NCBI GenBank assembly: GCA_002355935.1
Contig: AP017895.1
Span: 1,736,001 to 1,800,000, forward strand
Origin: Rothia aeria
Lineage (GTDB): Bacteria > Actinomycetota > Actinomycetes > Actinomycetales > Micrococcaceae
DNA: 64,000 nucleotides
Direction: 5' to 3'
The notes under the pieces were generated by a model. The model was not told the DNA's origin and searched no databases. It saw nothing but the letters and a program-made list of their open reading frames with translations. The stretch's first letter is position 1, and the number at the start of each line of letters is the position of its first letter. Shown here piece by piece: positions 9,086-20,061 of this stretch. The position numbers were made by a program, and so were the translations under genes.

Positions 9086-9865
9086 GAAGGGCTCCCATCT
9101 GCGGAAGAAGTAATATCTATGCCTATAAGTTAGCACGCCGGAACGACTCATTTTTACCAAAACGTTATTTTAGGGATTACGGTTTATAAAGATTTGGTGT
9201 AGTTTTGGCGGAAATACGCGGAAAAATCGGTGCAGAAAAAATATTTATAAATCTTTGAAATAGTTGGTCACAGAAACTCCACGCCAGAAAAACGGCCTGT
9301 TTGGGCCTTTCGAGTGTGCCATAGTTCACACACTTTAGTAGGTGGAGAGCCTCACACTGCACAACTACTCACTCCATCCACTAATCACACTAACAAACGC
9401 CTGCGAACGCGGGGCAGCGCCACGCCGCACCAGCGACAAGTTTCGGTACCTCAACCTCCACAAAAACCCGACGAGAGTACCGTTCCGCGATGTTCCAAAG
9501 ATTAAAACCCTGGTACGGATAGAACCAATCAAGAAGCTTCAAGTTAACCGCGCGGATAGCGCGAGTATAAATAAAAACATACTGTGGAATCGAAGCTGCC
9601 GAAGGCCGCTTCACGATAGCTTAAAGACTATAAAAGTGGCGGTTTCCACTATCTCTATGCCGGAAGGCTTCATCGATTGAAACTATAGAGAATGTATTAC
9701 TTTTGTTGAATATGCCAAAGGTTCTTATTGTACGGGTGAATAAACAGAGTGAAATATTGAATATTTATGAGGTTTTGAGCTGAGGATTAAGATTGTTTAC
9801 CCATATCAGAGTGTTATAGTTTCTTGAACACTATGTGAATAATTTTTCAAAATAAAAGCGCCCCG
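9086..9865. other. Long AT-richer intergenic stretch between mihF and the pyrF terminator
   Basis: About 780 bases with no gene I can defend. Plus-strand frames at 9342-9680 and 9314-9505 are open but have no ribosome site, no family resemblance and a random look. The region must hold the promoter of the mihF operon on its left side. Short hairpins occur, such as AGTGG/CCACT near 9636-9652. I see no tRNA, riboswitch signature or insertion sequence. A small RNA cannot be excluded. Confidence 0.5.
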
Positions 9866-9912
9866 ATACAGTTGGTGCCCGGTGTTCTAAAACCACCGGG
9901 CACCAACTGTAT
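9866..9912 (-). terminator. Terminator of the pyr operon after pyrF
   Basis: A perfect hairpin with arms of 19 bases at 9866-9884 and 9894-9912 and a nine-base loop. It begins 15 bases after the pyrF stop. On the minus strand a loosely T-rich stretch follows (GCTTTTATT). It closes the pyr operon. Confidence 0.88.
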
Positions 9913-9926
9913 ATGAGGGCAGCTGT

Positions 9927-10778
9927 CTATCCGCGCGCTGCCACAAGATCCGCACGAGCCATTTGCGCTGCCTGTGCCAGATCGGCAACCTGTGGGCCTG
10001 CTGAGAGCACCCCACGGCTGGAATTCACCAATACCTGGGATTCAACACCCGCAAACACCCGGTACAGGTCTTTAGCATTCGCGCCCTGGGCACCGTACCC
10101 CGGCGAAAGAATAGGGCCGTTAAAGGCGCTCAAATCTATCGCCAAATCGTGGAGGGCCTCCCCCACGGTAGCGCCCACCACCAGGCCGCACGAGCCCATA
10201 CGCTCCCATGTCTGCGCGGTATTTTCAGCTGTGGCTGCGGCAATAATCTGCTTCGCTACAGCACCGGTATCTTCCGTCTTACCCACATGCTGCACGCTCT
10301 TACCCTCAGGGTTCGAGGTCAGCGCCAGCACAAAAGTTCCGCGCTGGTTCGCGGCTGCTGCATCCAGTGCGGGGCGAAGCGACTCAAACCCCAAATAAGG
10401 GCTTAAAGTGACCGAATCCGTACCCAACGGTGAGCAGGTGCTAAGCCAGGCATCCGCGTAGGCTTTCATGGTCGAGCCAATATCGCCGCGTTTTGCATCC
10501 GCCACGATCAGAACCCGGTCTTCGGCGGCGCGAGCAAAAAGCTCTTCCAACACAGCCAAGCCCGCAGAGCCGTGACGCTCAAACAAGGCAACCTGGGGTT
10601 TAAGCGCTGCGGCGTAGGGGGCGCATCCCTCATAGACAGCCGTGGTGAAGGTACGCAGAGACTCTGCAGAATCTTCCAAACCCCACGCCTGCAGCAGCTT
10701 CGGGTGCGGGTCAATGCCCACACACAGCGGGCCGCGCTCATCCATCGCAGCGGCAAGACGATCGCCGAATGGGATCAT
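9927..10778 (-). CDS. pyrF: Orotidine 5'-phosphate decarboxylase, mycobacterial-type
   Basis: 283 residues. It turns OMP into UMP, the last step of de novo UMP synthesis. The catalytic block [11 protein letters not shown] is near residue 92. The start [22 protein letters not shown] and the greater length are typical of the type 2 (mycobacterial) form. The ATG overlaps the carB stop by four bases (ATGA). It is the last gene before the operon terminator. Confidence 0.95.
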   Translation of the reverse strand: MIPFGDRLAAAMDERGPLCVGIDPHPKLLQAWGLEDSAESLRTFTTAVYEGCAPYAAALKPQVALFERHGSAGLAVLEELFARAAEDRVLIVADAKRGDIGSTMKAYADAWLSTCSPLGTDSVTLSPYLGFESLRPALDAAAANQRGTFVLALTSNPEGKSVQHVGKTEDTGAVAKQIIAAATAENTAQTWERMGSCGLVVGATVGEALHDLAIDLSAFNGPILSPGYGAQGANAKDLYRVFAGVESQVLVNSSRGVLSAGPQVADLAQAAQMARADLVAARG

Positions 10779-13700
10779 GAGAGCTCCCCCTCACGCACCT
10801 GGTTGTTGTCTTCTTGCTCGCCAGAGCTAGCGGTGTGCAGGTACTCGTTATGTTCCTGCAAGCTAATAATTCCCCAACTGTGCTCACGCAGCGCGGTAAT
10901 GGCCTGAACAGCAGCCGCAAACTCCGAAATCGTGGTCATCATGGGGCATCCTACACTGACCGCTGCGGCACGGATCTCGTAGCCGTCGCTGCGAGCCGCA
11001 CCACCGGCGGGCGTATTCAAAATCAGATCGATTTCACCATTGCGCACCATATCAACAATTGAATGCTGACCGTTTGCCTCCGCAAATTTGGAAGCAACCG
11101 TAGAGTTCACGCCATTGCGGCGAAGCACATCTGCGGTGCCACCGGTCGAGACAATCTCAAAGCCCAGCTGTTCCAGCATCTTGGCGTAAATAATCACATT
11201 GCGCTTATCGTGGTTAGCCACCGACACGAAAACTTTACCCTCGGTCGGCAGCGGCGAACCCGCACCCGCCTGGGCCTTCGCAAAGGCGGTATCGTAATGG
11301 GTATCAAGACCCATAACCTCGCCGGTCGAGCGCATTTCTGGGCTGAGCAGAGAATCAACCACCACACCCTCAGGGGTGCGGAAGCGGCTAAACGGCAGAA
11401 CCGCAGCCTTAACCGCGATCGCGGTGTTCTGCGGCAAAGACGCGCCATCCATGCTATTCGGCAGATGTCCCTCCGCTTTCAGCTCGGCAATGCTCTTCCC
11501 CAAACCGATCATCACGGCCGCCTTCGCCAGCTGCACGCCGGTTGCCTTCGAAACAAACGGAACGGTGCGGGAAGCACGCGGGTTCGCCTCAATCACGAAC
11601 AGATTCTCAGAGACGTAAGCAAACTGAATATTAATCAGGCCCCGCACACCGGTGCCGCGCGCAATAGCCTCAGTTGCTTCCTTAACCTTGGCGATCACAT
11701 CGGGACCCAAGGTAATTGGCGGCAAGGTACAGGAGGAATCGCCGGAGTGAATGCCGGCCTCCTCAATATGCTCCATCACACCGCCCAGGTAGAGCTCGGT
11801 GCCGTCGAAGAGCGCATCCACATCAATCTCGATAGCGTCTTCCAGGAACTTATCAATGAGCGCGGGCTGAGAAGGCGAAACCTCGGTCGCGTTTTCAAGG
11901 TAGCGTGCAAGGTTCGCTTCATCATAGACGATCTCCATGCCGCGCCCGCCCAGCACATAGGAGGGACGAACCAGCACCGGGTAGCCAATCTCGTCGGCAA
12001 CACGTTTGGCGCCCTCGAAGGTGTATGCGGTACCGTTCTTTGGCGAAATCAGGCCGCCTTCCTCCAGCACGCGCGCGAACTCACCGCGGTCCTCAGCCAG
12101 GTCAATAGCCTCGGGAGTAGTACCCAAAATCGGGACCCCGGCATCTTTGAGGGCCTTCGCAAGCTTCAGCGGGGTCTGGCCACCCAGCTGCACAAAAACA
12201 CCCAACAAACCGCCCGTGCGGCGCTCTGATTCAACAATTTCGAGCACATCCTCCAACGTCAGCGGCTCAAAATACAGGCGAGTCGAAACATCGTAGTCAG
12301 TCGAAACGGTCTCCGGGTTACAGTTCACCATCACCGTCTCGTACCCCAGCGAACGCAGCACCAGTGAAGCGTGCACGCAGGAATAATCGAACTCAATACC
12401 CTGGCCGATACGGTTCGGCCCCGACCCCAGAATCATAATAGAGGGGGTCTCGTGGTCTGCGACCTCATCCTCAGCATCATAGCTGGAATAATGGTACGGG
12501 GTAAATGCCTCAAACTCGGCGGCACAAGTATCAACGGTTTTGAACACAGGACGAATACCCAAAGCGTGGCGCACACCGCGCACAACATCCTCAGAAGAAC
12601 CAATGATCTCCGCAATCTGAGCATCAGAGAAGCCGTGGCGCTTTGCCAACTGCAAGATTTCAGGGTCAAGGTGGTCACGATGCTCGCGCACCAACTGAGC
12701 CACCTCATTCAGCAGAACCAGCTGATCCAAGAACCACGGGTCAATCTTCGTTGCCTCAAACAGCTGCTCAACCGTGGCACCGGCCAAAAGCGCCTGCTGC
12801 ACCTGGTAGATGCGCTCGGTGGTGGGTACCTTAGTCTTCTCGATCAGCTCGGCAAGCTCCTCTTCGGTCCTCTCCACCGCAGTGAACGAGAAAGAAGACC
12901 CCTTCTGCTCCAGCGAGCGCATGGCCTTCTGAAGTGCTTCGGTGAAGTTACGGCCCAGCGCCATTGCCTCACCCACAGATTTCATGGTGGTGGTGAGGGT
13001 TGGATCAGCGGCGGGGAACTTCTCGAACGCGAAACGCGGCACCTTAACGACCACATAGTCGAGGGTCGGCTCGAAAGATGCAGGCGTCTTCTGGGTAATG
13101 TCGTTCGGAATCTCATCCAGGGTGTAGCCCAGCGAGAGTTTAGTTGCGATCTTAGCGATCGGGAACCCGGTTGCTTTGGAAGCAAGCGCTGAGGAGCGTG
13201 AAACACGTGGGTTCATTTCGATCACGATAATGCGCCCGGTCTTGGGGTCTACGGCGAACTGGATATTGCAGCCGCCGGTATCAACCCCGACTTCGCGGAT
13301 CACGTTAATGGCGATGTCACGCAGTTTCTGGTATTCGCGGTCGGTGAGGGTGAGGGCGGGTGCTACGGTGATGGAGTCGCCGGTGTGCACGCCGACCGGG
13401 TCGAAGTTTTCGATGGAACACACGACCACGACGTTGTCATTCTTGTCGCGCATCATTTCGAGTTCGTATTCTTTCCACCCGAGAATGGATTCTTCGAGCA
13501 GCACCTCGGAGGTGGGTGAATACTGGATGCCCGCGCCAGCGATGCGGTGCAGGTCTTCTTCGTTGTAGGCCATGCCGGAGCCGAGCCCGCCCATGGTGAA
13601 GGAGGGGCGCACAACCATGGGGTAGCCCAGCTCTTGAGCTGCTTCTAGCGCTTCTTCCATGGAGTGCACAATAATGGAGCGGGCCGATTCGCCGCCTGCG

Positions 13701-14113
13701 CGTTCAACGACGCCTTTGAACGCTTCGCGGTCTTCGCCAAGGTTAATGGCGGCAATATTAGCGCCAATAAGTTCTACCCCGTATTTTTTGAGGATGCCCC
13801 GCTCATCCAGGGAGATGGCCGCGTTGAGTGCGGTCTGTCCGCCCAGGGTGGGCAGGATCGCGTCGGGGCGTTCTTTATCGATAATTTTTTCGATGACCTC
13901 GGGGGTGATCGGCTCGATGTAGGTGGCGTCGGCGAACTCGGGGTCGGTCATGATGGTGGCGGGGTTGGAGTTCACGAGGATGACGCGCACCCCTTCTTCC
14001 TGGAGCACCCGCAGAGCTTGGGTGCCGGAGTAGTCGAACTCTGCCGCCTGGCCGATGACGATCGGGCCGGAGCCGATGACGAGAACGCTGTTAAGGTCGG
14101 TACGACGTGGCAT
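10775..14113 (-). CDS. carB: Carbamoyl-phosphate synthase large subunit
   Basis: 1112 residues, full length. Two homologous ATP-grasp halves are visible ([22 protein letters not shown] near 10, and [19 protein letters not shown] near 570), followed by a C-terminal MGS-like allosteric domain ([13 protein letters not shown]). It makes carbamoyl phosphate from bicarbonate, ATP and the ammonia delivered by CarA. It starts directly after the carA stop. Codon choice changes inside the gene near 13.2 kb: the 5' part prefers GAA, AAA, CTC and ATC, the 3' part GAG, AAG, CTG and GTG. That may mark past recombination. Confidence 0.97.
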   Translation of the reverse strand: MPRRTDLNSVLVIGSGPIVIGQAAEFDYSGTQALRVLQEEGVRVILVNSNPATIMTDPEFADATYIEPITPEVIEKIIDKERPDAILPTLGGQTALNAAISLDERGILKKYGVELIGANIAAINLGEDREAFKGVVERAGGESARSIIVHSMEEALEAAQELGYPMVVRPSFTMGGLGSGMAYNEEDLHRIAGAGIQYSPTSEVLLEESILGWKEYELEMMRDKNDNVVVVCSIENFDPVGVHTGDSITVAPALTLTDREYQKLRDIAINVIREVGVDTGGCNIQFAVDPKTGRIIVIEMNPRVSRSSALASKATGFPIAKIATKLSLGYTLDEIPNDITQKTPASFEPTLDYVVVKVPRFAFEKFPAADPTLTTTMKSVGEAMALGRNFTEALQKAMRSLEQKGSSFSFTAVERTEEELAELIEKTKVPTTERIYQVQQALLAGATVEQLFEATKIDPWFLDQLVLLNEVAQLVREHRDHLDPEILQLAKRHGFSDAQIAEIIGSSEDVVRGVRHALGIRPVFKTVDTCAAEFEAFTPYHYSSYDAEDEVADHETPSIMILGSGPNRIGQGIEFDYSCVHASLVLRSLGYETVMVNCNPETVSTDYDVSTRLYFEPLTLEDVLEIVESERRTGGLLGVFVQLGGQTPLKLAKALKDAGVPILGTTPEAIDLAEDRGEFARVLEEGGLISPKNGTAYTFEGAKRVADEIGYPVLVRPSYVLGGRGMEIVYDEANLARYLENATEVSPSQPALIDKFLEDAIEIDVDALFDGTELYLGGVMEHIEEAGIHSGDSSCTLPPITLGPDVIAKVKEATEAIARGTGVRGLINIQFAYVSENLFVIEANPRASRTVPFVSKATGVQLAKAAVMIGLGKSIAELKAEGHLPNSMDGASLPQNTAIAVKAAVLPFSRFRTPEGVVVDSLLSPEMRSTGEVMGLDTHYDTAFAKAQAGAGSPLPTEGKVFVSVANHDKRNVIIYAKMLEQLGFEIVSTGGTADVLRRNGVNSTVASKFAEANGQHSIVDMVRNGEIDLILNTPAGGAARSDGYEIRAAAVSVGCPMMTTISEFAAAVQAITALREHSWGIISLQEHNEYLHTASSGEQEDNNQVREGELS

Positions 14114-15307
14114 TTAGGCTTCCTTTGCGGTCTGGTGTTCGGTGGCGGTCATGAGCTCAATGAAGCGGTCAAAAAGGTAGGCGGCATCGTGCGGGCCTGC
14201 CGCCGCTTCCGGGTGGTATTGGACGGAGAACGCGGGGATGTCGAGGCAGCGGATGCCTTCTACTACGTTGTCGTTGAGGCCAACATGGGATACTTCTACG
14301 CGCCCAAATTCTTCAACGGGGGCTTGGACTGGCCCGTCAAGGGGCGCATCGACGGCGAACCCGTGGTTTTGGGCGGTGATTTCAACTTTCCCGGTGGTTT
14401 TGTCCATGACGGGCTGGTTAATGCCGCGGTGCCCGAAGGGCAGCTTGTAGGTGCCGAACCCGAGGGCGCGTCCCAGAAGCTGGTTGCCGAAGCAGATGCC
14501 AAAGAACGGGGTGCCTTTACGCAGAACCTCCCTGAGCAGTTCTACTTGTTCGTCGGCGGTTGCGGGGTCGCCGGGGCCGTTGGAGAAAAACACACCTTGG
14601 GGGTTGTGGGCGTAAATGTCGTTCAGGGTGGCGTTGGCAGGCAGCACGTGCACACGCACACCGCGTTCTGCGAAACGCTGGGGTGTCATGGCTTTAATGC
14701 CTAAGTCGAGGGCGACAATTGAGGCGATGGGCGGTGCGAACCATCCGTGCTCGTGCGGTTCGATTGTGTAGGCTTTGTCGATGGTGACCGAATCGGCTAG
14801 TTTACGGCCAGCCATGGGTTCGGATGCGCGTACTTCGCTGAGGAGTTCTTCGTCGGGTCGGTTGGCTTGGCGTCCTGAGAAGACTCCGGCGCGCATTGAC
14901 CCGTGTGAGCGGAGGCGGCGGGTGAGGGCGCGGGTGTCGATCCCCTGAATGCCAACGATACCCTGTTCGATGAGTTCTTCTTCGAGGGTGCGTTCGGAGC
15001 GCCAGTTGGAGGCGACACGTGCGGCGTCGCGCACCACGTACCCGGCGACCCAGATTTTGCGGGATTCGGCGTCGGTGGTGTTCACTCCGGTGTTGCCGAT
15101 GTGCGGGGCGGTTTGTGCCACGATTTGGCCTGCGTAGGAGGGGTCGGTGAGGGTTTCTTGGTAGCCGGTCATGCCGGTGGAGAATACTGCCTCGCCGAGA
15201 GATGCGCCGGTTGCCCCGTACCCGTACCCTCGGTAGATGGTGCCGTCTTCCAGGACGAGCAGGGCGCGGTCTGTGCGTAACGCGCCGGAGCGTGTCGATA
15301 CTGTCAT
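14114..15307 (-). CDS. carA: Carbamoyl-phosphate synthase small subunit (glutamine amidotransferase)
   Basis: 397 residues. The N-terminal CarA domain starts [20 protein letters not shown]. The class I amidotransferase triad is present: Cys in [17 protein letters not shown] near residue 276, and His and Glu in [13 protein letters not shown] near 360. It releases ammonia from glutamine for CarB. carA and carB abut without a gap. Codon use is strongly C-ending with GAA and AAA, unlike the 3' part of carB. Confidence 0.97.
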   Translation of the reverse strand: MTVSTRSGALRTDRALLVLEDGTIYRGYGYGATGASLGEAVFSTGMTGYQETLTDPSYAGQIVAQTAPHIGNTGVNTTDAESRKIWVAGYVVRDAARVASNWRSERTLEEELIEQGIVGIQGIDTRALTRRLRSHGSMRAGVFSGRQANRPDEELLSEVRASEPMAGRKLADSVTIDKAYTIEPHEHGWFAPPIASIVALDLGIKAMTPQRFAERGVRVHVLPANATLNDIYAHNPQGVFFSNGPGDPATADEQVELLREVLRKGTPFFGICFGNQLLGRALGFGTYKLPFGHRGINQPVMDKTTGKVEITAQNHGFAVDAPLDGPVQAPVEEFGRVEVSHVGLNDNVVEGIRCLDIPAFSVQYHPEAAAGPHDAAYLFDRFIELMTATEHQTAKEA

Positions 15308-15417
15308 GCTCTTCTTCCTCTTATTCTCGTGGACTCCCCCGCTGGTTCTGCACTGGCGCCACAGGGGAATATTTATTCTTTTGATTGTATATGCGTGTGG
15401 TGGGTGAACGCGGGCCC

Positions 15418-15963
15418 TTACGAAACACTATCCTTAGCGGCTGACCAGCCCGCCAACGTATCAACGGCTTCCGGGGCGATCCCACGCAGCCGTGCAAGCG
15501 CCTCTGCCTTCTGGCTGGCGTAGCGGGTGCGGAACCCGGTTTGCACGCGGTGCCCATCAAGCGTCCACCCAATCAGCAGCAGCCCGTCACGCTCAACCAC
15601 TTTGCCCGCAATACCCTGGCCTGTAGTAATCACCGCAAGTTTCTTCGCGGGAATCCACAGGTCTTTAGCACCATTGCGGGTGAAAATAATGCCGTCCGAG
15701 TAGATCAGGAGCGTGGATTTTGTTTTGAACCCCAGCTGGTCGAACCCCACACGGTTCAGTGCGTCACCGAACATCGTAGTGCTCACATACTCCCCCTCGA
15801 ACGCCGCATCGGCTTCAAGCCCGTCGTAGCGTTCGGGGACGTCTTTGAGCGAACCGAACATTGTGGACTGCCGCTTGAGCCGGGATTTCCAGCCGCGCCA
15901 AATACCGAAGAAGCACAGCGCCACCACGGCAACGCAGATGAGGGTGGGAATGAGTTTTTCCAC
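15418..15963 (-). CDS. Membrane-anchored protein of the pyr operon (unknown function)
   Basis: The GTG at 15963 ([22 protein letters not shown]) sits behind an AGAAAGAAG stretch and starts directly with a membrane helix at about residues 4-22; the upstream extension is unlikely. It gives 181 residues. After the helix come basic residues (RGWKSRLKR), then a soluble beta-rich domain of about 120 residues that could be PH-like. Its place between pyrC and carA matches a membrane protein at the same spot in mycobacteria (Rv1382). The single helix with a basic flank predicts a cytoplasmic domain. Function unknown. Confidence 0.8.
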   Translation of the reverse strand: MEKLIPTLICVAVVALCFFGIWRGWKSRLKRQSTMFGSLKDVPERYDGLEADAAFEGEYVSTTMFGDALNRVGFDQLGFKTKSTLLIYSDGIIFTRNGAKDLWIPAKKLAVITTGQGIAGKVVERDGLLLIGWTLDGHRVQTGFRTRYASQKAEALARLRGIAPEAVDTLAGWSAAKDSVS

Positions 15964-16027
15964 GGTTCTTCTTTCTTCTCGGTGTACTGTGGTGGTTTTG
16001 CCCCGAATATAGTGCGAACGTTCAAAC

Positions 16028-17329
16028 CTACCGGCGCGGGCTTGCAAGCTCGCCGTTCAAAACGGTCGGATGCCCCGCATAGAAGGTTGCGCGCACGGCA
16101 CCGGGAACCTCCATCCCGCGATACGGGTTGTTCTTGCCCTTCGTAGCCTGCTCCTCAGGCTTAATCACACGGGTAGCCTTCGGATCAACCAACACGATAT
16201 TTGCTGGTTCACCTTCGGCAAGCGGACGGCCCTGCTCAGCATCCAGGCTGCCAATTTTCGCCGGAGTTTCGCTCATAATCCGTGCCACATCGGCCCAGGT
16301 AATATGCCCCGGCTCCACAAGGGTCATCTGAATAATCGAGAGAGCCTGCTCAAGACCGGTCATACCATTTGCAGCACACGCCCACTCGCATTCTTTGCTT
16401 TCTGCCGGATGCGGTGCGTGGTCGGTACCAATAACATCAATAATGCCGTCGGCAACAGCCTGACGCAGCGCAAGCACATCCTCTTCGGTGCGTAACGGCG
16501 GGTTCACCTTAAAAATCGGATCGTAGGTGCGCGCCTTTTCATCGGTCAGAATCAGGTGGTGCGGGGTAACCTCGGCGGTCACCTGCACGCCGCGAGACTT
16601 AGCCCAGCGCACAACCTCGACCGAGCCTTTAGTCGAGAGGTGGCAAATATGCAGACGCGAGTTCAAATGCTCAGCCAGCAGAACATCGCGGGCGATAATA
16701 GCTTCTTCCGCCACAGCGGGCCAGCCGGTAAGCCCCAGATCGGCGGAAACCTTGCCCTCGTTCATCTGAGCGCCCTCAGTGAGGCGGGGCTCCTGCGCGT
16801 GCTGGGCGATCACACCGTCAAAAGTCTTTACATATTCAAGGGCGCGGCGCATAATCGCCGGATCGTAAACGCACATGCCGTCATCCGAGAACACACGAAC
16901 CTTCGCCTCAGAGGTCGCCATAGAACCAATGTCTGAGAGGAATTCACCTTTCAGCCCAACGGTCACCGAGCCGATAGGCTGCACACGGCACCAACCGGAC
17001 TCTTTACCCAGCCGGTCAACCTGCTCAACTACGGCTGCGGTATCTGCAACGGGAAGCGAGTTCGCCATCGCAAAAACAGCCGTGTAGCCGCCTAAAGCCG
17101 CCGCGCGAGTACCGGTCTCAACGGTTTCAGAAGCCTCATATCCGGGCTGGCGCAGGTGAGTATGAATATCGACCAGACCCGGAAGTGCAATCTGACCGGA
17201 GGCATCAACGACCTGGGCGTCTGCGGTCTCTAAATCCTGGCCGATACGTGCAATTTTGCCGTCCTCAATCAGGATATCGGCAACGCGCTCACCCAGTAGG
17301 GAGGCGCCTTTAATAAGGTACGTGCTCAT
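16028..17329 (-). CDS. pyrC: Dihydroorotase
   Basis: 433 residues. The metal-binding motif DIHTHLRQPG begins at residue 54. A second metal site lies in VIGTDHAPHP near 305. It closes carbamoyl aspartate to dihydroorotate, the third step of UMP synthesis. This is the longer class I type usual in Gram-positive bacteria. It follows pyrB by 24 bases. Confidence 0.96.
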   Translation of the reverse strand: MSTYLIKGASLLGERVADILIEDGKIARIGQDLETADAQVVDASGQIALPGLVDIHTHLRQPGYEASETVETGTRAAALGGYTAVFAMANSLPVADTAAVVEQVDRLGKESGWCRVQPIGSVTVGLKGEFLSDIGSMATSEAKVRVFSDDGMCVYDPAIMRRALEYVKTFDGVIAQHAQEPRLTEGAQMNEGKVSADLGLTGWPAVAEEAIIARDVLLAEHLNSRLHICHLSTKGSVEVVRWAKSRGVQVTAEVTPHHLILTDEKARTYDPIFKVNPPLRTEEDVLALRQAVADGIIDVIGTDHAPHPAESKECEWACAANGMTGLEQALSIIQMTLVEPGHITWADVARIMSETPAKIGSLDAEQGRPLAEGEPANIVLVDPKATRVIKPEEQATKGKNNPYRGMEVPGAVRATFYAGHPTVLNGELASPRR

Positions 17330-17353
17330 GTATATTCCTTCTTTCGGATAGCG

Positions 17354-18355
17354 TTAGGATTCGTCGCCGGAGTATAATTTCTCGCTTGACCCGTCGGTCA
17401 AGAGCAGGTACAGCACCGCCATGCGAACCGCCACGCCGTTACTGACCTGGCGCAGCACCCAAGCGTTCTGAGAATCAGCGGCTTCGGCACACAGCTCCAG
17501 CCCGCGGTTCATGGGGCCGGGATGCAGAATTGCGACTTCCTGAGGCTGCGCCAGCAGATTCTCGAAACGTTCTTTGGTGAGTCCCCACAGGGCGGTATAT
17601 TCCTCTGCTGAGGGAAAATAGGCGGCGTTCATACGCTCTTTTTGAATGCGCAGCATCATCACCGCGTCAGGTTTTGTGGCGATTGCGTCATCGAAATCGT
17701 GGAAAACCTCAAGTCCCCAATCCTGCTTCCACCGCTCGGTATGCACCGGCAGCAGCGTGGGTGGAGCCACAAAAGCGACATCGGCCCCCAGGTTTTTCAG
17801 CAGCCACAGATTCGACCGCGCCACCCGAGAGTGCAGAATATCCCCCACAATCAGCACGCGCATACCGCTTAAATCGGTTCCTCGCGGCGAGTCCAGACCA
17901 TCACGCTGGGCCTTGAACTGGCGCAGCGAAACCGCATCCAAAAGAGCCTGCGTTGGATGCGCATGCGTACCGTCCCCCGCGTTCAGCACGGGAATATCGG
18001 TCCACCCGGCCTCGGCAAGACGCTGCGGAGCACCCGAGGCTGAATGACGAATCACGAAGGCATCCGCACTAATCGCTTTGAGAGTCTGAGCAGTGTCTTT
18101 GAGAGATTCTCCTTTAGAAACCGATGAACCACGCGCCGCAAAATTGGTAATATCGGCGCCCAGACGTTTCTCGGCGGATTCAAAGGACAGCCTGGTACGT
18201 GTTGAATCTTCAAAGAAAAGATTGACTACAGTCTTACCGGCGAGCACATTGAGCTTCCGGTTTTCTGCCTTAACCTGTGCCATATAGTCAGCAACATCGA
18301 GAATTTCGATGGCCTGAGTTCGTGTGAGATCGCGGGTGTCAAGCAGATGTTTCAT
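17354..18355 (-). CDS. pyrB: Aspartate carbamoyltransferase catalytic chain
   Basis: 333 residues. The carbamoyl-phosphate motif [13 protein letters not shown] begins near residue 49 and the HPTQALLD block is near 132. It condenses carbamoyl phosphate with aspartate. No regulatory chain gene (pyrI) is present, as is normal when PyrR controls the operon. The ATG overlaps the pyrR stop by four bases. Confidence 0.96.
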   Translation of the reverse strand: MKHLLDTRDLTRTQAIEILDVADYMAQVKAENRKLNVLAGKTVVNLFFEDSTRTRLSFESAEKRLGADITNFAARGSSVSKGESLKDTAQTLKAISADAFVIRHSASGAPQRLAEAGWTDIPVLNAGDGTHAHPTQALLDAVSLRQFKAQRDGLDSPRGTDLSGMRVLIVGDILHSRVARSNLWLLKNLGADVAFVAPPTLLPVHTERWKQDWGLEVFHDFDDAIATKPDAVMMLRIQKERMNAAYFPSAEEYTALWGLTKERFENLLAQPQEVAILHPGPMNRGLELCAEAADSQNAWVLRQVSNGVAVRMAVLYLLLTDGSSEKLYSGDES

Positions 18356-18966
18356 GAAAGCTGTCCTTCCAGCTGAATAATATCAACGCGGTCTGTGGCG
18401 TGATCCGTTTCTTCAAGCACCACGCGAACCTTCTCAGCGGCACTGGTTGGAAGGTTCTTCCCCACGTGGTCGGCGCGAATTGGGAGTTGCCGGTGCCCGC
18501 GATCCACCAACACGGCAAGACGCACCAGGGCCGGACGCCCGTATTCGTTAAGAGCATCCAAAGCGGCTCGGACGGTGCGACCAGAGTACAGAACATCATC
18601 AACAAGAACCACATGTTTGCCGTCGAGACCACCCGCCGGGATCAGGGACTCCCCCGCGCTGCGGTTTTCGTATTCCTCATCGGTGAGGTCATCACGGTAC
18701 GGGGTAATATCAAGGGCGCCCAAGCCATCTTCGAGATCAAAATTTGAGTCATTGGCCTGGATGCGCTGCGCCAGGCGCCGTGCCAAGGGGTAGCCGCGAG
18801 AGCGAATACCTATAAGCACCAGGTGATCGGTGCCTTTATTGGACTCAAGAATTTCAAAAGCAATACGTGTCAGAGCGCGACGGATCTCATCGTCGTTAAG
18901 GATAGTACGCCCAACATTGGACGTATTATGCGCGCTACTGCCAGCGGGTACACCTGTCCCGTTCAT
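18352..18966 (-). CDS. pyrR: PyrR regulator / uracil phosphoribosyltransferase
   Basis: 204 residues. The PRPP motif [18 protein letters not shown] is near residue 116. PyrR binds UMP or UTP and pyr mRNA, and lowers expression of the operon when pyrimidines are plentiful. The ATG at 18966 has AAGGAG six bases upstream, and this ribosome site is part of a hairpin carrying the PyrR recognition word. It is the first gene of the operon. Confidence 0.95.
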   Translation of the reverse strand: MNGTGVPAGSSAHNTSNVGRTILNDDEIRRALTRIAFEILESNKGTDHLVLIGIRSRGYPLARRLAQRIQANDSNFDLEDGLGALDITPYRDDLTDEEYENRSAGESLIPAGGLDGKHVVLVDDVLYSGRTVRAALDALNEYGRPALVRLAVLVDRGHRQLPIRADHVGKNLPTSAAEKVRVVLEETDHATDRVDIIQLEGQLS

Positions 18967-18978
18967 AGCCGACTCCTT

Positions 18979-19000
18979 CCCCGCCTCACGGGACGGATTT
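18979..19000 (-). promoter_or_regulatory. PyrR-binding RNA element overlapping the pyrR ribosome site region
   Basis: On the minus strand the leader reads GTCCCGTGAGGC (18983-18994) followed by GGGGAAGGAG and then the pyrR start. The known PyrR-binding loop of Bacillus pyr mRNA carries GUCCnGnGAGGC, and mycobacterial pyr leaders carry a similar word. CCCG and CGGG flank the loop. With the ribosome site next to the element and no terminator hairpin in the leader, translational repression is the likely mode, as reported for Mycobacterium. An extended -10-like TAGGCT lies roughly 30 bases upstream; that promoter call is weak. Confidence 0.75.
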
Positions 19001-19153
19001 AAAGGTTTCTTGCCTCAGTACAGCCTACCACACTCCCACCGCCCGATTAGGTTCTTCTGCCGGGCGCACCGCAGCTAACCAATACCGGCTCTGCATAGAC
19101 AACCTCAGGGTATTTAGTAAGCTGTAAATGCATTCCTTGACGAAAGGCGCCCC

Positions 19154-19999
19154 GTGGATAGTCTCCTAGAACCGCTGTTTGCTGCCATCTTTAAAGCTCT
19201 CGCGGTGGTGGCACGCATGATTATCAGCGTGATCCTTGAAGTATTCGTCGAATTCCTTCTAGAGCTTCTTATTAAGGCACCCATTAGATGGGTAGCCAGC
19301 CGCTTCCACAAACGACGTAACCGGCGCAGAACCCGCGCTCTCACCGCACTGTACACCCCCTCCGCGACGGAAAGCATTCAACAAACAATTACCAAAGTGC
19401 AGCGTGACTCATACCTCTCGGTACTAGCGGCAATCCTGCTGGGCGTCCTCACCATCCTGTGCATCCTACTGTGGATCGCATCAGATTACACGATTTTCCT
19501 CATGGTTTTCTGGGGCGTCCTGGTGCTGCTAACGGCGTGGGCCATCTGGTACTACCGCCGGTCCTACGTGAGCTTTGAGCTGTATGAATTTACCTATTCC
19601 GAGCTTGGTGACGGCATAAAAACCACCCTCTACGCAGCAATAGACTCATACGTTTTCACCTACGACGGTTTTGCGAGCACCCTAAAAATTACCACCATTA
19701 ATGATGAAACATTCTGCCTCAATCCCGCGGTACAAGACTGCCGGTATCTGTGCTCCATGCTGGCGGTGCGCGTCCAGACCGGTCGCTGGGTGAACCCCAC
19801 CGCAGAACGTGACGCAGCAACGGTGCTGCACATGATGCGGTCCAATGACTGGCTAGAATTCATGCTCCGGGTGGAACAGGCGAAAAACCTGGCACGCACC
19901 AACCTGGAGGTCATGCACCGCACCCAGAACATGAGCCGTGAAGAAGCAGCTGCCGAAGCTGAAACAGCAAAGGCGACCCTTGGGTTCACGGGTAAATAA
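19154..19999 (+). CDS. Membrane protein of unknown function
   Basis: 281 residues on the plus strand, within a long minus-strand region. The first 40 residues are hydrophobic (FAAIFKALAVVARMIISVILEVFVEF), followed by a very basic stretch (RFHKRRNRRRTR near 50). Two membrane helices follow at about 90-110 and 114-134. The remaining 145 residues are soluble. I do not recognise a family. It is inserted between nusB and pyrR, which are adjacent in many actinobacteria, and ends at a strong two-way terminator. Confidence 0.8.
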   Translation: MDSLLEPLFAAIFKALAVVARMIISVILEVFVEFLLELLIKAPIRWVASRFHKRRNRRRTRALTALYTPSATESIQQTITKVQRDSYLSVLAAILLGVLTILCILLWIASDYTIFLMVFWGVLVLLTAWAIWYYRRSYVSFELYEFTYSELGDGIKTTLYAAIDSYVFTYDGFASTLKITTINDETFCLNPAVQDCRYLCSMLAVRVQTGRWVNPTAERDAATVLHMMRSNDWLEFMLRVEQAKNLARTNLEVMHRTQNMSREEAAAEAETAKATLGFTGK

Positions 20000-20000
20000 A

Positions 20001-20049
20001 TGAGGTTCTGATGGCTGAAAACTTAGAGTTTTCAGCCATCAGAACCTCA
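20001..20049. terminator. Two-way terminator between the membrane protein gene and nusB
   Basis: A perfect inverted repeat with 22-base arms at 20001-20022 and 20028-20049 and a five-base loop (TTAGA). It starts right after the plus-strand stop and ends 12 bases before the nusB stop, so it serves both converging units. The A-rich and T-rich inner arms support the call. Confidence 0.93.
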
Positions 20050-20061
20050 GCGAGTCAAGAG

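Noticed and set aside
9342-9680. Plus-strand open frame of 112 codons between mihF and pyrF
   Set aside because: No ribosome site, no family resemblance, composition like random AT-richer DNA, and other frames of similar length overlap it.
11063-12229. 388-codon plus-strand frame opposite carB
   Set aside because: It mirrors the carB coding frame and has no independent start signal or motif.
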